A stretch of DNA of 64,000 bases, from assembly GCF_023065955.2 (NCBI RefSeq), contig NW_026623078.1, forward strand, positions 11,232,199 through 11,296,198. Reading direction: 5' to 3'. This document shows positions 1 through 10,530 of this stretch, one piece after another (the first letter of the stretch is position 1; each line of letters opens with the position of its first letter). A model generated the notes under the pieces. That model was not told where the DNA came from. It did no database searches and saw only the letters and a list, made by a program, of their open reading frames with translations. The stretch comes from Ursus arctos (lineage: Eukaryota > Chordata > Mammalia > Carnivora > Ursidae). The translations under genes and the position numbers were made by a program.

Positions 1-190
1 TTGGGGCCTTAATTACATCTGCAAAATCTTTTCACCTTAGCTTTATTCTAGTACCTAGAAAAAAGTCACAGGACCCACCTATATTAAAGAGGGGGCATTA
101 TGCAAAGCATGAACACCAGAGGACAGAATCAGGTGGACCTCCCAAGGGTCTACCCACCAAAAGGGAAAAGAGAACAGGAGTTTCTTGGGA
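1..190. repeat. Ancient interspersed repeat, possibly L1ME-type 3' region
   Basis: The opening, with 'ccttaattacatctgcaaa', then a 'cacaggacccacct' block and 'gcatgaacaccagaggacag', resembles a mammal-wide ancient repeat that I associate with old L1 3' regions. The assignment is from memory of that consensus and is uncertain in family and strand. The element continues beyond the left edge of the window. No open frame of note. Confidence 0.35.
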
Positions 191-610
191 GGAGGTTTAT
201 AGGACTTTGAAGAGAAAGTCTGTTATGTGGTCACAGAACTGTCTCCTTAGCAAAGCCAGGTTAAGATCTTTAGGCACTGAAAATTTTTCGCAGGCCCATG
301 TGTTATTTAAAATAAAAATAATACTACTTAAGTGTAAGGAAAACTACTTTTGCTTATGATGACTAATTTACTGCATTAAAAAAATATTGCATTAGCAAAG
401 TTTAAAGCCTCCTTTTTTGGGGGGGGCTGTTTCTCTAGGCATCAGTTTTGCATCTAATAAAAGAAATATCATTAATCTATACCTGAGACAGAAGAGATGT
501 AATGGTATGCCTGTAGTGGTATGTGTCTGTCTGTGTTTGTGTGTGTACATTTTTAAAGAAAAAAATACAGGTTCACCTATCACATAGAGTAAAGAGAAAA
601 AATATGATAT
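191..610. other. Unassigned AT-rich sequence
   Basis: No repeat family or gene was recognised. It holds an eight-G run at about 418-425 and a TG-rich patch at about 525-546. The 63-codon minus-strand frame here has a low-complexity His/Thr-rich composition and no recognisable motif. Confidence 0.5.
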
Positions 611-624
611 AATCTATCACTTTC

Positions 625-806
625 TTTTTTTAAAATACTTTATTTATTTATTTGTCAGAGAGAGCGCACAAGCAGGGGGAGCAGCAGGCAGAGGGAGAAG
701 CAGGCCCCTTAGCAGGGAGCCTGAAGCAGGACTCAATCTCAGGACCCTGGGATCATGACCTGAGCCAAGACAGACACTTAACTGACTGAGCTACCCAGGC
801 GTGCCT
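625..806 (-). mobile_element. Can-SINE (SINEC), minus strand
   Basis: Read on the plus strand it begins with a T-rich tail and 'tttatttatttatttgtcag', passes through GA-rich body sequence, and ends in the complement of the tRNA-like head ('gagctacccaggcgtgcct'). It is flanked by a 14-bp target duplication at 611-624 and 807-820 with one mismatch. Full length for the family (about 180 bp). Non-autonomous, mobilised in trans by L1 ORF2. Confidence 0.95.
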
Positions 807-1130
807 AATCTATCATTTTCAAAAGGTTAACTCTTAACCACTTTTTTCCAAATAATTTCATGTAGATCTATATTCATACTGAAAGGAATTTAAAATAGTA
901 CAATCCTCTATTAGCTATTTTTACTTATTGGCTACTAAATAATATTACTTTAACAACTGCCTATAAAGCTGCTTTCTCTCCTATTTTAATTCTTATTAGA
1001 CAATATACAAAATGAACAAAGAAGTATCAATTATTTTTTAAAGTCTCAATTTATTATAATATGTGAATCTCCAGTTTTTCTCTGTGAAGTGACTTGTTCT
1101 AACTACATAAAAATCCTGTTCAGAATTTTA

Positions 1131-1318
1131 TCTTATTTTTTTAAGGTTTTATTTATTTATTAAAGAGAGAGAACAGAGTGGCAGGGAGGGTCAGAGGGAG
1201 AGGGAGAAGCAGGTTCCCCACTGAGCAGGGAGCCCAATGGGGAGCTCAATCCCAGGACCCTGAGAACATGACCTGAGCCGAAGGCAGATAATTAACTGAC
1301 TGAGCCACCCAGGTGCCC
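1131..1318 (-). mobile_element. Can-SINE (SINEC), minus strand
   Basis: A T-rich tail at the left, GA-rich body, the 'cccaggaccctgagaacatg' block, and the head complement 'gagccacccaggtgcccc' at the right. A 15-bp target duplication lies at 1116-1130 and 1319-1333 with one mismatch. Full length. Confidence 0.95.
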
Positions 1319-1333
1319 CTGTTCAAAATTTTA

Positions 1334-2982
1334 GAAGTAAAAGAAGCTTTGATTTTGGGTTTAGTTGCCTCAAAAATCAAAGTACATCACTGAGAAATTT
1401 TGGATTACAGAGGTCTATAGACCTGTAAAATATTTTAGAGAATTTTTCATGCTGCTTCTATGCTCCATGAACATGCTACCTCACAGCTATATCACAAGAC
1501 TTATGAGGCAAATTATATCTTAGATATAATTATTATGAGGTGATGATAGCACAACACAGCAACTTTCTATTCATGTCTACACTGTACACAATGTCACCCT
1601 GAGAAGTTGCAAATTAATGTTCCTAAGGTATCTACTTAGTGTTTAGTTAATGGGAGTTAACCTCCAATCTGAGTTTTCGTGTGTAGTCTGATAATCCAGT
1701 TTTCAGTCCTCTTATTCATCTTGCTTATGATTCAGTTAATTTGAGTTGAATGCCCCCTGTATCTGTAGGTGCCTCAGCTTCATGGAATATGAGGAGCCTC
1801 CATTCGGGGGTTTGGGGGGTGGGAGGGCAAATTTATTGCAAGCCTTTCTCACTTGTGGGCTGACTTCATAAATCAAAGTTACTGACCAAGATTATAGAAG
1901 CAATAAAACAGTGCCAACTATGATCTTAGACTACCATCTTTGTTTTTAAATCATTGTGAGTAAATACCAAAAAAATTAATAAAAACTGCATTTTTTCAAA
2001 TCTAGTATTAGAATAGATCCCCATTAAACGATTTCACATCAGTGCTTAACTACGACCCAACGGGTGATTTTAGAAAGCAAGAGTATTATTTTAATTACCT
2101 CACAAATGGAAATCCATAACCACTGAAATGAGACTAACTGTATGCTCATTACTTGACAATATAACAATATCCATCAGCCATGTGAATGAGCAGAACATGT
2201 ACAAAATTACATGGTAATGGAGATTCAGGAAAAGATAGACTAGACATTCAAGGTAAAATATGCTGTTAAGCTTCACAAGGATTGTTTCTGTGTTCTGGAG
2301 GCAAAGCCAGCTATATAGGGTTCTATAATGGCCTAAAAGTGTATTAAACAAATAAAGAAATAGTACTGCATTAATCACTAAATAATGCAAATGAACTACT
2401 GAAAAATAAACCTGAAGAGTACATGGAGAATTGTCTTTTAGCAATGAGAAACATTTATTACACTACAAATCTAATTTTCTTTGCAAAGCAACATTTTACA
2501 GTTCAAGGTGAGTAACAAAATAAAGTGAAGTGACTCTTGTCCAAATAACATCAAAACAGATGAGATTATTTTCTACAAAAATATAGTCATTATTTTTCTC
2601 AATCTTCTCTTATATTGTTCCTACAAGTAATACTATCATCAAGAGCATATAAAGCATATAAAGTTGTAACTCCATTGAAAATGACACAGATATCATGAAT
2701 AAGTTCTTGTTCCAGTAGAAAACTTGGCAGGAGAGCATACTGCTTGGTCAGACACTGGAGTTTTTTGTCTGATAAGGAATGCAGGATGATTATTTTGGAA
2801 ACTCCTCTTTCCTTTAAGAAAATTTGAAGCAAAATTTCTATGTTTTAAAAAATTTTTATATGTCCATATATTTTATCACTGTGCTTTTTCTTCTATGTCT
2901 CTTTGGCCAAAGCATTCAAAATGGATGACTCAGCTTGAATCTAAAGGAAATTCAAATATGTCTGGCAAGCTTCTGTGGCAAA
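1334..2982. other. Unassigned sequence, no gene seen
   Basis: No interspersed repeat was recognised in these 1.65 kb. The longest open frame (minus, 2100-2444, 114 codons) is hydrophobic and Leu/Phe/Tyr-rich, as expected from translating AT-rich DNA, and has no domain I know. A G-rich motif at 1806-1827 is listed separately. Confidence 0.5.
1806..1827 (+). other. Potential G-quadruplex motif in non-repeat DNA
   Basis: Four G-runs of 5, 6, 3 and 3 are separated by loops of 3, 1 and 1 bases, satisfying the usual G3+N1-7 rule. It lies in sequence not assigned to any repeat. No gene or promoter signal was seen nearby. Confidence 0.6.
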
Positions 2983-2993
2983 CCTTTCTTTTA

Positions 2994-3255
2994 TTTTTTT
3001 AAAATTTTTTAATGTTTTTTTATTATATTATGTTAGTCACCATACAGTACATCCCTGGTTTTTGATGTAAAGTTCGATGATTCATTAGTTGCGTATAACA
3101 CCCAGTGCACCATGCAATACGTGCCCTCCTTACTACCCATCACCAGCCTATCCCATTCCCCCATCCCCCTCCCCTCTGAGGCCCTCAGTTTGTTTCTCAG
3201 AGTCCATAGTCTCTCATGCTTCATTCCCCCTTCTGATTAACCCCCTTTCTTTATC
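2994..3255 (-). mobile_element. Young carnivoran L1, 3'-end fragment (5'-truncated)
   Basis: Only the last ~260 bp of an L1 (3' UTR and poly-A, read here as T-rich at the left). It matches the 3' ends of the copies at 45567-45858 and 57571 onward. A perfect 11-bp target duplication 'cctttctttta' lies at 2983-2993 and 3256-3266, so this is a complete, heavily 5'-truncated insertion. On the minus strand it holds a 63-codon open frame (3033-3224) also open in the 45.6 kb copy (see findings). Confidence 0.93.
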
Positions 3256-3266
3256 CCTTTCTTTTA

Positions 3267-3625
3267 AACTTACTTTCAAAGGAGCTGCAAGCATCTTCAA
3301 AGAGAACTTATCCCAAGGCAAGAAGCAATAAGAAACAATAAGCTTGACTCTCTTACTAAGAGTCTAGGAGGGTAGGGTGGTCCTGAGCAGTGGGCGCATC
3401 ATTGCTCTTTGTTGCCTAACCAGGGTTTACTGCAACCCTATCTGAGTAATGGAATTATAATGAAAGGCAGAACAATTTTATAAAAACTCAGTAAGACATT
3501 GAGATTCAAGGAGCACTGCTATGGTAACTGTCTATCAAATTATCAAATTGTAACATAAGGGGGGGGAGTTCTTACATATTTTCAACAGAATTCTTCAAGA
3601 TGTTGCCATTGGTCTTTCCTACTTT
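3267..3625. other. Unassigned sequence
   Basis: No repeat or gene recognised. A short run of seven to eight Gs occurs near 3559-3566. Confidence 0.45.
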
Positions 3626-3638
3626 AGGAATAGAGGGA

Positions 3639-3761
3639 TTGTGATGAGCACTGGGTGTTATATGTAAGTGATGTATCACTAAATTCTACTCCTGAAACCA
3701 GTATTACACTATATGTTAACTAACTAGAATTTAAATAAAAACTTGAAACAACAACAAAAAA
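3639..3761 (+). mobile_element. Carnivoran L1, short 3'-end fragment
   Basis: It contains 'gagcactgggtgttatatgt', a 'ctcctgaaaccagtattaca' block and 'atttaaataaaaactt' before an A-rich tail, which is the 3' terminus of a carnivoran L1 subfamily older than the one at 2994. Probable 13-bp target duplication at 3626-3638 and 3762-3774 with two mismatches. Confidence 0.8.
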
Positions 3762-3774
3762 AGAAATACAGGGA

Positions 3775-5574
3775 AAGGTGATGGTGGTAAGGCATAGACG
3801 GTCATTGTCAGACTATCCAGTGGAAACACCTGTTCTCAGAAGATGATCAGTGGGAAACGACAAGAGATTTTTCATAAATTCCTATGAAGCTCCCCATTAA
3901 AAACACTTTAGAAATTCATGAATACCACTTTATTCAGGGATGTAGATGCAGAGAACTGATAGAATTTATATCATTATATTTATTGTCATTCTATTATTGT
4001 GATTCTATTAAACAGGCTGAGGAAGACTGGCAAGATATAGTTTTACATCTAATGGGACCACAGCCTCCATGTTTTATAATACCAGACCCCTTCTCTCTAA
4101 CCCATTTTTCTTAAAGCCTAGTATCGGTTTTGTTCTAATAATGTAAATCTATTATAATCTTTCACATTTTCTTTCAAATACCACATATGTCTCCATGCTT
4201 TTGTCTGGAAATTCTTGAAAATACTGCTTTAAGTCTTGTTTTTGTTTTTAAGAAAAAAGATTGTTTATTAACTCAGGTAACTGGGAAAGACACAGGAGAA
4301 CTCACTGAAGGGGAAGTAGTCTAGGACCTAGTGCTTCAGACACTGGGCACCTTGTGATGGTAGACGTGAGTCTCCCTGTTTCTCCTTTGCTCCTCTCTTT
4401 TTGGTGTCAGGGAAAATGGTTCCAACAGCCCAGGCCCGAATGCTTCCATTTGGTAATCCAGGCAGACAAGACAACCAGTCTCAAATTGCCAAATGAAAAT
4501 ATTCCAGAGAAGAATCAAGCTTACTCAGGCATAAGTCATGTGCTTATATTGAGCAAATAATGAGATGCGCTGGTTTTTTCCCATTTCTCAGAAAAGTGAA
4601 AGTTCAAGTGATCCAAAGACCATTTGGTGAATATACTTATTATAAAGACTCAAATAGATATGAGAAACATTTCTGAAAAAAAGCGAGGGCTTGATCAACA
4701 CAAGAAATTTTTATTTGTTTTGCTTTTGTCTTAAAGTTATGACAACAATGTGGTTTTGATTTTAAAAGATACTTAAATATATAAAAACTTAAGTTTACTT
4801 AAAACATTTCTCTAATTCTTTCATTTAACTCAATAAATTACTTATTAGTTTTTCTACCATAAATTACTAATTAACAATATTACCCTTGGCTGCATTTTCT
4901 TCAAGGGCTTTGATTTTTCTGGGTAATAATGTCATCACCTTGCATCTATTACAATTTGCTACTGATGGCTATTGCATTTGCTGATATGTCATCAGTATAA
5001 CAGATTCTAAAGTGAGCTAAAAGAATAGCAGGGATATACGATTTTTAACAGTGGGAGAAAATAGGTGACTTGACAAATAGGTTTTTAGTATTTCCTGAGT
5101 TTGTATAATAACAATTCAAAACTAGTTTAAAAATGTTTCATGATTCAGTAAAAATTTTAATCATTCTGTCAAGCAGAGTTTTAACTCTCTCTCCCATTTG
5201 AAAAATCAAAACTGATATTGATATGATGAACTTTTCCCACTGCAAGGTCATAAAATGTCTTCAGATTAAGCATTGAAAATAGTTGATGAGTTGTGAGCTG
5301 ATAAATACTTAAAAATTTGATAATCAGTACACACTGATAAACTTTATTCTGAATGTGTGATATCTGAACAACTTAGCTTATTATTCATAGATGAGTGTCT
5401 CATTAATATTTTGAAAGTTTGGCAGGAAGATCCTGAAACAGCAGGAATAAATATGCCCATTTGTAGAAAATAAGCAGGTACTTAAAATGTTAAGCAGCAT
5501 TGGCTTAGAGATTAAAACTTGAAAAGTATTTTCATATACATTACTACATTTAGTTCTTATAAACTTATAGTCAT
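3775..5574. other. Unassigned sequence
   Basis: Apart from the candidate retrocopy-like segment at 4250-4560 (separate entry), nothing was recognised. Open frames are 60-76 codons and lack motifs. Confidence 0.45.
4250..4560 (-). other. Possible retrocopy or LTR-like fragment (unidentified)
   Basis: Read on the minus strand, the segment ends in 'gagttaataaacaatc' followed by an A-rich stretch, that is an AATAAA signal about 10-15 bases before a degenerate A tail. The preceding sequence is more GC-balanced than its surroundings and holds a 60-codon frame (4336-4518) that I do not recognise. This could be a processed transcript copy, an unrecognised repeat, or chance. No target duplication was found. 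Confidence 0.25.
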
Positions 5575-5596
5575 CATTATTATTATTATTATTATT
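5575..5596. repeat. (ATT)n microsatellite
   Basis: About seven tandem ATT units. Confidence 0.9.
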
Positions 5597-5680
5597 TAAA
5601 CAAGACAATTATGATTGAGAAATATTACATAATAAAAAAAATGGCAAAATAGAAACCACGCTCAAGATATTCTGAGTTTA

Positions 5681-5884
5681 GGGGTGCCTGGGTGGCTCAG
5701 TTGTTTAGCGTCTGCCTTAGGCCCAGGGCATGATCCCAGGGTCCTGGGATGGAGCCCCGCATCTGGCTCCCTGCTTTGCTGGGACCCAGCTTCTCCCTCT
5801 CCCACTCCTCCTGCTTGTGTTCCCTCTCTCGCTGGCTGTCTCTCTCTCTCTGTCAAATAAATATATAAAATCTTTAAAAAAAAT
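5681..5884 (+). mobile_element. Can-SINE (SINEC), plus strand, perfect target duplication
   Basis: It starts 'ggggtgcctgggtggctcag', has the tRNA-like head, the 'gggtcctgggatggagcccc' block, the 'cgctggctgtctctctctct' CT-rich part and an A-rich tail. The target duplication 'gatattctgagttta' at 5666-5680 and 5885-5899 is identical over 15 bp, so this is one of the youngest insertions in the window. Confidence 0.96.
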
Positions 5885-5899
5885 GATATTCTGAGTTTA

Positions 5900-6336
5900 A
5901 TTTTATCACTGGTTTCTACTTATAAGTTCTTTTCTTTTGGATGTTTAATACTAATTTAGTATGATTTATAAGAAATAGACTATTTCTTTATGCTGTATGC
6001 ACATAATATTACAATTGGAAACAATGTGTTTTCTTATTCTTACCTCTTTTAGTACAATGGAAATGGACACTTGGTTTGAAATGTGAGTGAGAAGCATTTT
6101 AGTATATACATATTGTTGTCATTTAGCAGCTGAGTAGGTCAGACATGGGCTGCTGTGCTGACATGAAACTCAAATGGCATACTTACATCGATTTAAAATT
6201 CACAACTTTCCTATGTAAAATTAATTCTAATATGTGGAAGACCCACTTGTTTGATCAAAACTCATTAAGCCAGTCCTGGTACAATAGCAGTTTTATCAAA
6301 TACAATGACATCCTTTCCTATTTATGTTGTGTTTGG
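5900..6336. other. Unassigned sequence
   Basis: No gene or repeat recognised. Confidence 0.5.
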
Positions 6337-6349
6337 GAATGGCCTTTTT

Positions 6350-6580
6350 TTTTTTTAAGGTTTATTTATTTATTTTTGAAAGAGAAAGAGTGTGTGCCGG
6401 GGGCGCGGGGGGGGGGGGGGGGGCGGAGGGAGGGAGGGAGAGGGAGACACAGAATCTCAAGCAGAATCCCTGCTGACTGAGGATCCTAGCTTGGGGCTTG
6501 ATCCCAGAACCCTGAGATCATGACCTGAGCTGAAATCAAGAGTCGACCACTCAAACAACTGAGACACCCAGGTCCCCCTA
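6350..6580 (-). mobile_element. Can-SINE (SINEC), minus strand, expanded G tract
   Basis: A T-rich tail, GA-rich body and head complement ending 'gacacccaggtccccc'. Target duplication 'gaatggccttttt' at 6337-6349 and 6581-6593, identical. About 40-50 bp longer than siblings because of a G-rich expansion in the body (6399-6440). Confidence 0.94.
6399..6440 (+). repeat. Poly-G tract with G-quadruplex potential
   Basis: A run of five Gs, then 17 consecutive Gs (6407-6423), then GG and three GGG triplets each separated by single A residues. It lies in the body of the SINE at 6350-6580. Such tracts are prone to length change and to sequencing error. Confidence 0.85.
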
Positions 6581-6593
6581 GAATGGCCTTTTT

Positions 6594-6965
6594 AAATGTA
6601 TCAAGAAATGAAGCCTTTCTACCAACACCAAGCAATACTGCACATACCAACTTTAATATCTGAACTTCTTAAGGTGACAGCCCTCAGCTGAATATTGAGC
6701 TTTTACAGATGTTCAGCATTTTTCCAACTTACTCAGCTTACTAATTTTTCTTGAATTATTCAGTTAGAAACATTAGAAGCGTTGTCAGTTCTTTTTTGAC
6801 AAGGCCATATGTTTCAGAAATCTAATTCTTATACTTTTCTCTGCTATTTCGTGATGACATTTGTAGTTTAAGTGTCTTCACCAGGACCTTGCCTTCCACT
6901 TTTATATTTCACTTCCAAATTCCTTAAAACATGATTATTGCTCTTCATAGAAGTTGAGCTTTAAA
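6594..6965. other. Unassigned sequence
   Basis: No gene or repeat recognised. Confidence 0.5.
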
Positions 6966-6982
6966 AAGATGAAGAACATTTT

Positions 6983-7167
6983 GGGACACCTGGGTGTCTC
7001 AGTTGGTTAAACCTCTGACTCGATTTCAGCTCAGGTCATGATCTTAGGACCTGAGATTGAGCCCCAGTCAGGCTCCCCACTCTGCACGTAGTCTGCTTCT
7101 CTCCCTCTCCCTCTGCCCCTCCCCTGCTCATCCTCTCTCTGAAATATATAAATAAAACTTTTTAAAA
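6983..7167 (+). mobile_element. Can-SINE (SINEC), plus strand
   Basis: Head 'gggacacctgggtgtctcag', body with 'tcaggtcatgatcttaggac' and a CT-rich part, then an A-rich tail. Target duplication of 17 bp at 6966-6982 and 7168-7184 with two mismatches. More diverged from the consensus than the 5681 copy, so older. Confidence 0.95.
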
Positions 7168-7184
7168 AAGATAAAGAATATTTT

Positions 7185-7828
7185 ATGCTAATCCTCTTAT
7201 CATAGAGAGATCATACGTTGATTTTAATTATCAGGGCATTTTTGATATACGTGGAGTGCTAAAGACATTGCCTCACCACAACCAACAACAAAACATCTGC
7301 CATACTTTTTGGAAGCATTTGTGTGTGTATGCTTATTGATCCATATCTATGACAAAAAGAAGATCTAAGAAGATTTAATTCTAGGTCATAACCCACTGAT
7401 TTAGTAGGGAAGAGAACAAAATGAAAACTTACTAAAGTCAAAGCTGGCAGGATTGCTTGATAATATCAAAGAGCATCAGTTTCAGTGATTTCACCCAAGA
7501 AAAAAAATGACTTTGAAATAAATACCGAGCTGTAGACACTCTAATGTAATAGTTGCATTGGTGTCCCTAAGCAATTTCAGTTTGGTAGTCATGCTACCAA
7601 AAATATCCTTTATATGTTTTCCAAACTGCCTGGCTATTTGAAAAAGCCACCAGTTGAAAGAGTTGTATAATTAACTTTGTGATAAAAGGTCCTAGCAAAA
7701 ACATTTAGAATATATATGCAACAATAAAATAAATATTCTACAAGTTTCTGTTTATGTCAAAGATATATTCCTTCTTATAAAGACACAGTGTTAGTTACAT
7801 ATCAGTTAAATATGTAGACTATGTTTTT
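7185..7828. other. Unassigned sequence
   Basis: No gene or repeat recognised. Confidence 0.5.
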
Positions 7829-7845
7829 ACTTAAACATAATTCTT

Positions 7846-8055
7846 TTTTTAAAGATTTGTTTATTTATTTGAGAGAGAGAGAGTATGTAAGCTGGGGCAG
7901 AGGGAGAGGGAGAGAATCTCAAACAGACTCCCTGCTGAGCACAAAGCCCCACGTGGGGCTCAATCACAGGACACTGAGATCATGACCCTGAGATCATGAT
8001 CTGAGCCAAAATCAGGAGTTGGACACTTAATCAACTGAGCCACCCAAGCATCCCT
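7846..8055 (-). mobile_element. Can-SINE (SINEC), minus strand, internal duplication
   Basis: A T-rich tail, GA-rich body and head complement 'gagccacccaagcatccct'. Target duplication of 17 bp with three mismatches at 7829-7845 and 8056-8072. The 'ctgagatcatga' segment is present twice in tandem (7974-7986 and 7988-8000), probably slippage, making this copy slightly long. Confidence 0.93.
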
Positions 8056-8072
8056 ACTTAGATGTAATTCTT

Positions 8073-8877
8073 AAACCTACATGTGATATCTCTTCAATGT
8101 CTACAAGTTAATATCACTTTATCATTCAACTTAGGTTTGATATATAACATCACTTAATAAATCCCATCCTGCTTACTAAAAAGAAAGAATTTGGTGGTCT
8201 GCAACTAATAACCTGACCAATACAGTAACTGTAATTAAAAACTGAATTTAATATCTGATCTAATTGATCAGTGAGAATTAGCATTAAGTTATAGGATATC
8301 TGGTAGCTCTGGATACTAGCAGGGAAAGAGATACCTAGAATGAAGTGTCAGCCAAGGACAAAGCTCTGTTTGGATTGTGGGACTACAACCCCACAATGCT
8401 GGGATGGGAAAATGAGATGTCAGGAATGTGGGGTGGGTTGGCCATTTCTACCTGCATTATAGAAATTAGCAAATGAAAATTACAAAGTCTAATTTTAGTT
8501 TCTTCTGAATTATGTTCATAAAGTATGCATATTTTTATAACTGCCTGAAAATAATTCCTAATCTTCTACGCCATGTGGATCAGGGCAAAGGGAGAAGAAA
8601 ATCAGCCACAGATTTAGGTCCCGAATATTGCCGTATATGCTATATAGCTGTTTTCCTTTTATGTGAAATTTCTTACGTAGAATATAAGACACAGTCCAAA
8701 GCAGAATCACTGCCAAGTGAAACGTTAACTTGGGAGACAAGTGAATCCCCATGTATCTGCAAAATGCTCTCCCTTTAATCTTCCATAAATAGAGATCCTA
8801 CAATGGCCTCACCTGATGTATTTGCTGAGCAGAAGTATTTCAATGTTTCTTAAGCACCACTGTGAAGGTATTCAATT
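8073..8877. other. Unassigned sequence
   Basis: No repeat recognised. Open frames at 8512-8778 (+) and 8558-8752 (-) overlap on opposite strands and show no known motif. Confidence 0.45.
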
Positions 8878-8895
8878 AGAAAACAAGGCAGGTTC

Positions 8896-9684
8896 GTAGT
8901 ACAGCTCGAAATCCGGCAATGTGATGCCCCCAGGTTTGTTTTTCCTTTTCAACAATTCCTTGGCGATTCGGGGCCTTTTCTGGTTCCACACAAATTTAAG
9001 GGATGTTTGTTCCAGTTCTTCAAAAAATGTCATTGGTATTTTGATTGGGATGGCATTGAAAGTGTAGATTGTTCTGGGTAGCATAGACATTTTAACTATG
9101 TTTATTCTTCTGATCCACGAGCATGGAATATTTTTCCATCTTTTTGTGTCTTCTTCAATGTCTTTCAAGAGTGATTTGTAGTTCCTAGAATATAGATCCT
9201 TGACGTCTCTAGTTAAGTTAATTCCGAGATAATGTATGATTTTTGGTGCTATTTTACATGGAATGGATTCCCTAATTTCTCTTTCTTCAGTCTCATTGTT
9301 CGTGTATAGAAGTGCAACTGATTTCTGAGCATTGATTTTGTATCCCGCCACATTACTGAATTGCTCTATAACTTCTAGTAGTTTGGGGGTGGATTCTTTT
9401 GGGTTTTCCATATAGCGTATCATGTCATCTGCTGAGAGAGACAGTTTGACTTCTTCTTTGCTGATTTGGATACCTTTTATCCCTTTTTGTTGTCTGATTG
9501 CTGCTGCAAGGACTTCTAGTACTATGTTGAATAATAATGGCGAGAGTGGGCATCCTTGTCGTGTTCCTGATCTTAAGGGAAACGCTTCCAGCATTTCCGC
9601 ATTGAGAATGATATTTGCTGTAGGCTTTTCATAGATGGTTTTTATGAAATTGAGGAATGTGCCCTCTATCCCTACACTCTGAAG
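8896..9684 (-). pseudogene. L1 ORF2 reverse-transcriptase fragment (inverted arm)
   Basis: An open frame of about 235 codons on the minus strand covers the palm and downstream RT region of L1 ORF2. Visible landmarks are '[19 protein letters not shown]', the catalytic box as '[15 protein letters not shown]' (normally F/Y before ADD, here S), '[14 protein letters not shown]', '[20 protein letters not shown]' and '[12 protein letters not shown]'. The frame runs to the target duplication at the right arm end in L1 terms. It lacks endonuclease, fingers and C-terminus, so it cannot make a working protein. The long uninterrupted frame suggests a fairly recent insertion. Confidence 0.93.
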
Positions 9685-10530
9685 TGAGACAGGAATCTAT
9701 CAAAATCCTAGAGGAGAACATAGGCAGCAACCTCTTTGACATTGGCCACAGCAACTCTTTTCATGACACATCTCCAAAGGCAAGAGAAACAAAAGAAAAA
9801 ATGAACTTTTGGGACTTCATCAAGATAAAAAGCTTCTGCACAGCCAAGGAAACAGTCAAAAAAACTAAGAGGCAGCCCACGGACTGGGAGAAGATATTTG
9901 CAAATGACCCTACATATAAAAGACTGTATCCAAGATCTACAAAGAACTTCTCAAACTCAATACACAAGAAACAAATAATCAAATCAAAAAATGGGCAGAA
10001 GGTATGAACAGACACTTTTCCAATGAATACATACAAATGGTTAACAGACACATGAAAAAATGTTCAACATCATTAGCCATTAGGGAAATTCGAATCAAAA
10101 CCACACGATACCACCTTACACAGTTAGAACGGCAAAAATTGACAAGGCAGGAAACAACAAATGTTGGAGAGGATGTGGAGAAAGGAGATCCCTCCTACAT
10201 TGTTGGTGGGAATGAAAGTTGGTACAGCCACTCTGGAAAACAGTTTGGAGGTCCCTTAAAAAGTTAAAAATTGAGCTACCCTATGACCTAGCAATTGCAC
10301 TACTGGGTATTTACCCCAAAGATACAGACGTAGTGAAGAGAAGGGCCATATGCACCCCAATGTTCATAGCAGCATTGTCCACAATAGCTAAATTGTGGAA
10401 GGAGCTGAGATGCCCTTCAACAGATGACTGGATTAAGAAGATGTGGTCCATACATACAATGGTCCATATATACAATATTACTCAGCCATCGAAAAGAACA
10501 ATTTCTTAACATTTGCATGGACATGGATGG
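9685..10530 (+). pseudogene. L1 ORF2 C-terminal fragment (upright arm)
   Basis: Begins in '[16 protein letters not shown]' and continues through '[14 protein letters not shown]', '[11 protein letters not shown]', '[20 protein letters not shown]' and '[19 protein letters not shown]'. It is split over three frames by small indels near 9950-10010 and 10220-10270 and again near 10440-10480. The cysteine-rich C-terminal motif region (about 10160-10210) is frameshifted. The 3' UTR and A-rich tail follow to 10894. Confidence 0.92.

Noticed and set aside
625..806. tRNA genes, because SINE heads contain tRNA-like A- and B-box sequence
   Set aside because: The heads are diverged, carry CT-rich bodies and A-rich tails and have target duplications, as expected for Can-SINEs. 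No cloverleaf tRNA gene was seen.
8872..9594. 240-codon open frame as an independent reverse-transcriptase system
   Set aside because: The motifs and flanks show an inverted arm of an ordinary L1 insertion. There is no promoter, partner gene or complete enzyme, so it is not a separate retron- or DGR-like system.
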